Source: Guyanagaster necrorhizus
Taxonomy: Eukaryota > Basidiomycota > Agaricomycetes > Agaricales > Physalacriaceae
Reading direction: 5' to 3'
DNA length: 64,000 bases
Assembly (NCBI RefSeq): GCF_019112545.1
Contig: NW_025064894.1
Location: 586,297-650,296, forward strand
In this document: in pieces, positions 57,695-64,000 of the stretch
How the letters are laid out: each line of letters begins with the position of its first letter
Numbering within the stretch: the stretch's first letter is position 1
Notes under the pieces: model-generated
The model's input: the letters and a program-made list of their open reading frames with translations, nothing else
Databases searched by the model: none
Told to the model about the DNA's origin: nothing
Position numbers and translations under genes: made by a program

Positions 57695-59013
57695 TGGTGA
57701 AGAGATGGTTGCATGCACAAGCTAGAAACTGACACAGTGCAGAGATATACACTGATCACACCCACACCCACCCACACACACACAACACTCTTAGTTCATT
57801 GGGGGATTATAATGCAATAAGAGTAGTAAATGGCAATACAATCATATCTTCAATGATCCACTGCATGTGAATAGTAATATTATGCATATATATATCTGAA
57901 ATCTCTCTAAGTCTCAAAGCTTTTGTTTAACAAGTGGAGTGATGAATGTTGCCAGGCCTCAAGGCAAGGGTACTGTATCTCAACACAATACTTTGAAACA
58001 CTCCTACAAAACTCTCAAAAAGTCCCAAGCACTGCTCAGACCAAACTCAAAAATCCTAACACAAACAATATATGATTTAAAGCTTTGCACTCTAAGCAGA
58101 AACCTTTCACAATTCTGTCTACTGTCAAAGGGCTCAAACCTCTGCTAATCTGTGAAAATAACCAAAAAGCAAAAAGCAAGCACCAATCAAGCCAAAGGGT
58201 TTGAATCTCTGCCACCTGTAGTGTCTTATGTCACAAATGTCTCAAAAACTCAAGATAGCGCCCTCCAGATGCTGTCCTCTTATTCTCAGACTAGAGTGCA
58301 ATTCAAAAACCATCCATTCAATTAAGCTAGAGTGTCATGGGAGCTTTTGTTGCCTTGCATGATTCTCAAATCACTCTTAATGGTCTGAATAATGGTCTAT
58401 TCTCTTGCCTGAAGTTACAAACTAATCCCAGTAGCTAGAGCACAAGGTCTTTGTACATTTACACTGCAACAGTGAGGGTCAGAAACTTGTGTACTACTTT
58501 TACAATGTGGTATTTAAATAGGCTACTACAGCACTTACTAAGACAAATCTAATATAGTAGTTTCAATGCATGGGACTCTATTCTGGAGTCTCATAGGAGT
58601 TATTCCTGCACATGCTGCTGTTTGACATGCATATTCTCCTGTGACTCAGAGCTGGGCCTGCTGTTTCCATGCAATCTGACATTGGTTAGCTTGACTGTCC
58701 AGCTTAACCACAGGTCTCTTTGCTTTTTTATCTCCTCAGCACCATTAGACCATGTGTGGTATATATTCCAGACCTCCAGGTTTATTTCTCTGATCATTAC
58801 TTTCACATAATCTTCTCATTTCTCAGCCAACTGTCTAAATATTTGGATTTATCTCATTGTACATCAGTCCTCTAGTCTAGAGCATATCTCCTGGCATATC
58901 AATGTTTATGCATTATAGATCAATGTGACAGGAAGTCCTGTGTGAGATCCTGATTATATTTTGATCATGTTCTTTTTATTTTTAGTATGTCTCTCTATAC
59001 TTGTATTAGTACA
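57695..59013 (+). repeat. Gypsy-B-type LTR in plus orientation
   Basis: Aligns with the reverse complement of 9173-10533 and 15139-16376: the CACTGATCACACCCACACC segment, TAGTTCATTGGGGGATTATA, and the end TTGTATTAGTACA. It is oriented opposite to the Gypsy-B element at 9-16 kb. It is flanked by its own leader, so it is the 5' LTR of a truncated element. Confidence 0.82.
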
Positions 59014-59230
59014 TCTGGTGCCAGATGCTGGGACCTCATGCACAGTATAATTTCTTCAGTATCATTCTGCTCCTGGGCTATGCACCTCACAAGTCATCAC
59101 TCAAGTCAGATATCATAATATGCCTTGTTTTATTGCACTAGCCATATTTTCTATTGTGCACCTGGTAGACATGAATACAGTCACTGTATTCTTAGAAATC
59201 ACAAATTATATGCATAAACACATTGAGGGC
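59014..59230 (+). mobile_element. Gypsy-B leader with candidate tRNA-type primer site
   Basis: Immediately after the LTR is TCTGGTGCCAGATGCTGGGA, beginning with the TGG typical of sites paired to a tRNA CCA end. The following 200 bp align with the leader inside Gypsy-B (below 15138). The primer tRNA is not identified. Homology fades near 59230; the following 350 bp show nothing. Confidence 0.6.
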
Positions 59231-59579
59231 ATGTCACTGAAGACAAAGGTCAAGAACTAAAGAGCTGACCTTCATGAGGTATTGTCCTAATCACTTAGGC
59301 CTGATGCTGGTTCAGAGAGAATAGCAATGAGAGAATTCTAAGTGTATTGTTGTCCCTACATCTTTTATATTAATGTACAGAATATTTCAGAGCTATAATA
59401 CAGTACAGATGATTGGAGGATAAGAGAAATGAATAGGATGAATTATAGGTACAATATTCTGAGTCAAGTTTAAGTTATACAAGTACAGAACAAGGTAAAG
59501 ACAAGTCATAATAAAAATAGTGGAGTTAGCAGTAGTTAAGCATCCATTTAACATAGCACAACAGCCATTTTAAGGCTTC

Positions 59580-60455
59580 CAAATGGATAGTATCCGGATT
59601 TTTGCTAAATCATGTCAGAACACTGGCTTCTCTATGTACATCTCTTCCTTCAGGTCTCTGTTTAAGAATGGAAATGAGATGAAGACACTGTATAGTTCTA
59701 AGTCTTCAAGAGCATTAAGGGCTAAAACAGTTCACAAAGCAGCCTATTTTGGTGTGAGAGAGATCTCAGTGTTGTCAAAGCCAGAGTGTTATGAGTATCC
59801 CATTGCAATGAGTCTAGCTTTATAATGTTCAATTGACCTATCAGTATTGCATTTAACTTTGAAGATCCAATGGCTGTCCACTGGTTTTCAATTTGAGGAG
59901 CATAGTACAAGTTCAAATGCTCTATTCTCAATTAAACCTTGTATTTCCTGCATCACTGTCTCATACCACCTTGAAGCCTCTTCTGGATTACATTTCATTG
60001 TCTTATGGAATGTCTTGGGCTCATCATTATGTATTGATGCCTTGTTTGCTGTCTCTAGCATACTCTGAAATGCAAACTTGAGTCCTTTCTCTATTGTCAG
60101 ATACTCAGATGATTGGCATGAGAATGCTATGCCATTGATAGTAGTTTCATCTGGCATTACAGCCATGTGAGCTTCTTTCTCTGGGATGTCATCTCTCTGA
60201 TCTGCACCTCTGTGAGACTATAGACTCTGATAGTTCTAAAGTGGGTGATTTTGATTTTGAATCTCATGGTGATGGATTCTATGACTATAGCCTGGATTAG
60301 AGTCATACAATCCATCACCATGGGTTCTATATTCATATCTGCCTAATGTGGAAGGCAGTGATAGTGTTAACTCTGGCAGAGGTCTAGAAAATAGTGAGCC
60401 AGATGGTATTGTAACATCTGGAAGCAATAGTGATGCTGAAGGTAAGCTGATACTA
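59580..60455 (-). mobile_element. Copia-B remnant: RT N-terminal half
   Basis: Reading minus from 60455: a Ser/Pro-rich pre-RT linker, then DEPKTFHKTMKCNPEEASRW and the ENRAFELV segment at 59888-60166, then IFKVKCNTDRSIEHYKARLI, TVLALNALEDLELYSV, and NRDLKEEMYIEKPVF near 59600. These are the standard Copia RT landmarks. It has stops and one small gap, and no YVDD segment. The equivalent C-terminal part is in the neighbouring remnant. Confidence 0.85.
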
Positions 60456-60458
60456 AAC

Positions 60459-60517
60459 ATGACTGAAGGAATGCTTGGCTATATATATTATGCCATGTTT
60501 TAGACTGTGTAATGATT
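60459..60517 (+). pseudogene. Captured 3'-end fragment of the N2227 methyltransferase gene
   Basis: From CTGAAGGAATGCTTGGCT onwards about 50 bp match the last exon of the gene at 51331-53418 (positions about 53359-53408). All differences are C-to-T or G-to-A (e.g. CATGCCGCG to TATGCCATG, TGG to TAG). It sits between two Copia remnants. Confidence 0.7.
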
Positions 60518-60617
60518 CAAGTATGAAGAGGATTGATACTAATAGTATAACATTAGTATACTATAAAACATTGTAAGTTATAAGTACAGCATTAATCATT
60601 ATAATGCTCATCCTAAC

Positions 60618-62255
60618 TGTCACAGTTAACAGATGAGGAGAGTGACTGATAGGTTATGAATATATAAATGACATATAGGTAAGATATTTACAATAGATAC
60701 AAATACAAAGAAGGTCAATGAAAAATGATACCTGTATAGGAACATCACATATGTCACAACAACATGCTTGCCTATACATTGTCTGACAACTCTCACACTC
60801 CCCCTCAAATGTGGTATTGTAGGCTGAATTCAATAGCAAAATACTTTACCTTTAGAAAAGATAATAGCTTCATAAGAACATCAGCAACCATATTGGTTGT
60901 TGGGCAATAGACCAAATGCATCTTGTCTTCTTTGATAATCTAATGTATAAAGTGAAAATGAAGATTGATATGTTTTGTATGTAGATGGTATTGTTGGTCT
61001 TTCATGAGTGAAATAGCTGATTGATTGTTAGACAGCAATGGAATGAATTTAATGAAATTTGAGAATAGTTGACCAATAAGAGAGCAAAGCCAAAGAGCTT
61101 CTTTTGATGCATATGTGAGTGTAACATATTCACTTTCAGCAGTAGATAATAAAATGATTTCCTGTCATTTGAAGCTCTAGAATATGGCACTTTTAGTGGC
61201 TAGAAAAGCATATCCTGACATAGCATAGCAATCTTCTGCCATGCTGCCATCTGCATCTGCATAGCTCAAATTGGTGCATTTTTGTCACCATATATTAACT
61301 ATAGGTCTGTTGTTCTTTTTAGGTAACTAAATACTCATTTAACAGCTTTTCAGTCTGCCAAATCAGGATTTTCCATATAATAAGATGAAGTGGCAATGGC
61401 AAATGCAATATTGGGTCATATATCAACAGCTTCAGCAAATGGAATATCATATATTTTGGCATACCATTCTGATGTAGAAGAAGATTGAGATAAAGAAAGC
61501 TGAGCTTGAGTGTTTATAGAGATGGATAACAGTTTTAAATCTTCAAAATGATATCCTCAGATAATGGTTTCAGTATAGGTTTATTGTAAGAGATGAATAA
61601 AATGATGTTTCCTATGATATTAAATCTCAAAGCCTAAAACCTAATGCAGCTTGCTAAGATGCATGATTTGTATGTACTTTTGAATTTGAGACTTGAATTT
61701 TATAATAAGCTGAAGTGAAAAAGCTGCAAGAGTACAGTCATTAATATAAACAACAGCAATAGATATGATTTTGTTATTTTCTCAACAAAAGAAGATGGCT
61801 TGATCAACATCACATTGGATGAAATCCAATTTCTTAATGAGTATATCAGCTAAAACTTAATACTAATGTCAGTCTTCTTGCTTCAATCCATATAGCATCT
61901 GAGAAGATGACAAACCTTGTAAGGATGCTGGAGATTTGCATAGCCAGGAGATTGTTACATATAGATGACTTCATTTTCTATAAGTTGCATATTGAAATAT
62001 GCTCTCTTGATGTCAATCTGATACAGCTCAAGATCATAATAGGCTGTAAAAGCCAGGACAAGTCAAATGAAAGCTAATTGGACAATAGATGCATATAAAT
62101 TGTTCAAAAAATAGTCAATGTTTGAAACTTGCAAGAATCTGTAGGCAATTAGTCAGGCTTTATAACAAATAATATAACTGGATTCATTCTTTTTGCTATG
62201 AAAGATCTATTTTCAATCAACAATATTTACTTCAGGAGGTAAATCAACAAGTTCT
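60618..62255 (-). mobile_element. Copia-C remnant: RT C-terminal part, RNase H, 3' LTR
   Basis: From 62255 down: a LVDLPPEVNIVD-type RT start, IIxYKAxLIA, LELYQIDIKRAYFNMQL, MLYGLKQ near 61880, then RNase H: YASKEALWLCSLIGQLF, PLLSNNQSAISLMKDQ and KEDKMHLVYCPTTNMVADVL. The polypurine tract GAGGGGGAGTGT ends the frame at about 60793-60805. A 180-bp LTR is proposed for 60618-60797 (TGTGAG to GTGACA, minus). There are many stops, several at Trp and Gln. Confidence 0.85.
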
Positions 62256-62261
62256 CAAGTA

Positions 62262-62282
62262 CTAATGAAGAGATGGTTGCAT
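62262..62282 (+). repeat. Stub of a Gypsy-B-type LTR start
   Basis: TAATGAAGAGATGGTTGCAT matches the first bases of the LTR at 57695 and is cut off by the Gypsy-A LTR at 62283. Confidence 0.5.
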
Positions 62283-62798
62283 TGTTAAGCCCAAATTCCA
62301 CATGACTGATGACACATGATAAACTAACAGAACCTCATACTTTGGGTTAGACTGCTAGAGTTCACTTGTGTGTGACCAGCATTGTGTTGTCAAGGTGGTT
62401 TGCAAGTGGCTCAAGATAAGATGGTGAAGAATAAACTTTAGTTTGAGACTGGGGTATTACAGTGAGAACTAAACTACTTAAATACTGTTCTGCTGTCTTT
62501 TTATAAATAGATGTTCACAAAAGATATTGTCTGCTGCAGAGCCATTACCCCTACTATTGCCAGGCTCTTCATAATTGCTGTTGTCTTGCTGTTGTGCTGT
62601 TACCGCTTCTCTGCTATAAAGAGCATTGTCTTCCCTTCACAGCGTACAGCTGCATGATAAGACATTGACTGACTGGGTTGCTGACCAAGCTTTCCCACAG
62701 TCTTAAGTGCCGATCTAGGTGCCCTGACTCAGCAAAGATTGGGGTCATTTCCAAGGAAAAAGAAAAGAAAATATAAAGAAAATAGAAAAATCATAACA
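62283..62798 (-). repeat. Gypsy-A copy 2 3' LTR
   Basis: Starts TGTTAAGCCC, ends AATCATAACA. TATA motif conserved with 34-bp spacing, but the priming block is mutated (TTAGTTTGAGACT) compared with the 6994 LTR. Confidence 0.9.
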
Positions 62799-62835
62799 TT
62801 ACCCCCTCCTTAAGACCATCGTCCTGATGGTTAGT

Positions 62836-63201
62836 TTAGGGATAAGTCCTGTTGTCCATGTGCAAGGTTGGTTGATGTATATCTGACTGAATATACACCC
62901 ATTCTTCTGTTGCAGATGGCCTATCTGCTGGACTCATAGTGTCAGCCTCTCCATCCTCTGTCATAGGTGGAGTCCCCTCATTAGCATTGACATTGCTCTT
63001 CATTGTATGTCTGCTGATGGTAGGTCGACATATTTTCTTGGGGATAATGTTGAACATGACCCCTTTTATGTCGACTTTGTTGATTTGTTGTTTGTAGTCA
63101 TGAATAGCTTCCTCTGCTTCCATATATTTTTCGTTGACCCATTGGTTTGATTCTGGACCATATCCTTTCCAGCTGACTAAGTAGTCAATGGTTGTTTTCA
63201 T
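62836..63201 (-). CDS. Gypsy-A copy 2 chromodomain and tail
   Basis: YLVSWKGYGPESNQWVNEKY identifies the chromodomain, as in copy 1 (354-1034). This copy has about 55 more residues at its C-terminus (ending NRTYP), so copy 1 has probably lost its tail to a deletion or earlier stop. The N-terminal integrase tail is separated by a stop at about 63212. Confidence 0.85.
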   Translation of the reverse strand: MKTTIDYLVSWKGYGPESNQWVNEKYMEAEEAIHDYKQQINKVDIKGVMFNIIPKKICRPTISRHTMKSNVNANEGTPPMTEDGEADTMSPADRPSATEEWVYIQSDIHQPTLHMDNRTYP

Positions 63202-63501
63202 GCCTCTCCCTCATGCTTTAATCTTTCTCATTCGGTGGTTTAGCATCTCATTGATTTTATAATGTTCTTTATCGTTGATGAGTTTTAGTGGTGGAGGCAG
63301 TGGTCGTTCTTGATTTGTGAAGGTGGAGGTGATATATGGGGTTAATAATGTCTCATTGAAGACATTATGAATTTTCTAAGTTGCTGGTAACTGTAGCTTG
63401 GATGCAGAGTTGCCAACTTTGCTGACAATTTTGAATGGCCCTGTTCGTTTATCTGCCAACTTCTGCTTTGGACAGAGGAGATGGAGATTCATCATGTCCA
63501 A

Positions 63502-63936
63502 CTAAACCTTGTCATTGGTTGAATATTGATGGGCGGGTTTTTGGTGTTTGTCATATTGTTTCTTTATTGTAGAAGCCACCCTCTCAAGGGCTGTTTTTGT
63601 TTCTTTATGGATTTTTGCCATGGTTGTGGCAAAATCTATTGAAGCTGGTGTCGTCATGTGGATCCATTCAGTTTGTGCAACTGGTGGGTTCCTTCCATAA
63701 TTCACAAAGAATAGTGTCTTGCCCATTGCTGAGTGGATTCTGTTGTTGTGTTGGAATGCAGCTAGGGCTAGCCATTCCATCCAATTGTCCTGTTGATAGT
63801 TTATGAAAAGTCTAAGATACTTTTCAATTTCTTGGTTGGCCTGTTCTGTTTGGCCATCTGTCTGTGAATGATATGCTGTTGAGGCATTTTGTTTAATATT
63901 GAGGAGTTGATATAAGTCATCCAAGAATTTGAACAT
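63502..63936 (-). pseudogene. Gypsy-A copy 2 integrase
   Basis: FLDDLYQLLNIKQNASTAYH, QTDGQTEQANQEIEKYL (third catalytic residue present), then the C-terminal integrase part with ALAAFQHNNRIHSAMGKT. The frame ends NDKV-stop where copy 1 continues VWLD, a Trp codon (TGG) turned to TAG. Confidence 0.85.
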
Positions 63937-64000
63937 GAATTATGGTCCTCTGTCTGAAATCACTACTTGAGGCATGCTGTATTTTGCATATACCTTGTCA

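Larger units (their letters stand above)
62283..64000 (-). mobile_element. Gypsy-A copy 2, 3' end (continues beyond the window)
   Basis: LTR at 62283-62798 (516 bp), polypurine tract at 62799-62811, then chromodomain, integrase tail and integrase core in the same order as copy 1. In the core near 63940 it still has SDRGP, where copy 1 has lost the Asp, but a stop follows in the next codon (CAA to TAA). It lies in the same orientation as the copy at the left edge. Confidence 0.9.

Noticed and set aside
57750..57790. CACACCCACACC run considered as telomere-like or a microsatellite
   Set aside because: Present in all Gypsy-B LTR copies as part of the LTR; not an independent repeat.

Overview
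The window looks like a chromosome segment of a filamentous basidiomycete, probably an Agaricomycete. The evidence is a class I hydrophobin with three short introns, many 45-60 bp introns throughout, an ISY1 splicing factor, an Itr-type inositol transporter, a Tf1/sushi-like chromodomain Gypsy retroelement, Copia elements, a LINE remnant, and old-yellow-enzyme and APH-like genes of the kind common in mushrooms. I cannot name the species.

Layout. 1-19.55 kb is a nested retrotransposon block. A chromodomain Gypsy element (Gypsy-A, minus strand, its 3' LTR cut by the window edge) abuts a leader fragment and two tandem LTRs of the same family. Next come a second, heavily eroded Gypsy (Gypsy-B, about 1.3-kb LTRs, minus strand), Copia gag/integrase debris, and an orphan exon-intron fragment. 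19.55-42.15 kb is higher in GC and host-like, and it is built from duplicated pieces. There are two old-yellow-enzyme genes (21.8-23.0 and 40.4-41.6 kb), two decayed APH-like kinase genes plus a third fragment, and a long imperfect inverted repeat (about 27.56-31.34 against 34.06-37.61 kb). Each repeat arm carries a SAM-methyltransferase gene and a tyrosine-recombinase fragment. The spacer holds a 5'-truncated LINE. tRNA-Pro (with intron) and tRNA-Ile lie in this part. 42.16-43.1 kb is a block nearly free of CpG with one orphan ORF.

43.3-57.0 kb is the ordinary gene segment: hydrophobin, a decayed kinase-like gene, a UbiA prenyltransferase, ISY1, a head-to-head carnosine-N-methyltransferase-like gene (N2227 family), a degenerate inositol-transporter copy and an intact inositol transporter. 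57.1-64 kb is again repeats: the tail of an orphan gene cut by a Gypsy-B LTR, two Copia remnants flanking a small piece of the local methyltransferase gene, then a second Gypsy-A copy running off the right edge in the same orientation as the first.

The most notable observations are these. (i) The Gypsy-A leader is the reverse complement of a site inside its own LTR, placed 33-34 bp after a TATA motif, which fits Tf1-type self-priming. (ii) The inverted duplication carries one methyltransferase copy broken by a CGA to TGA change. (iii) A 3'-end fragment of the nearby N2227 gene sits among the retrotransposons. (iv) CpG loss and CGA-to-TGA or TGG-to-TAG stops differ sharply between repeat layers. 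I did not find a convincing new multi-gene system. Most of the novelty here is in mobile-element structure and segmental duplication. All exon boundaries are hand-read from GT-AG signals and reading frame.
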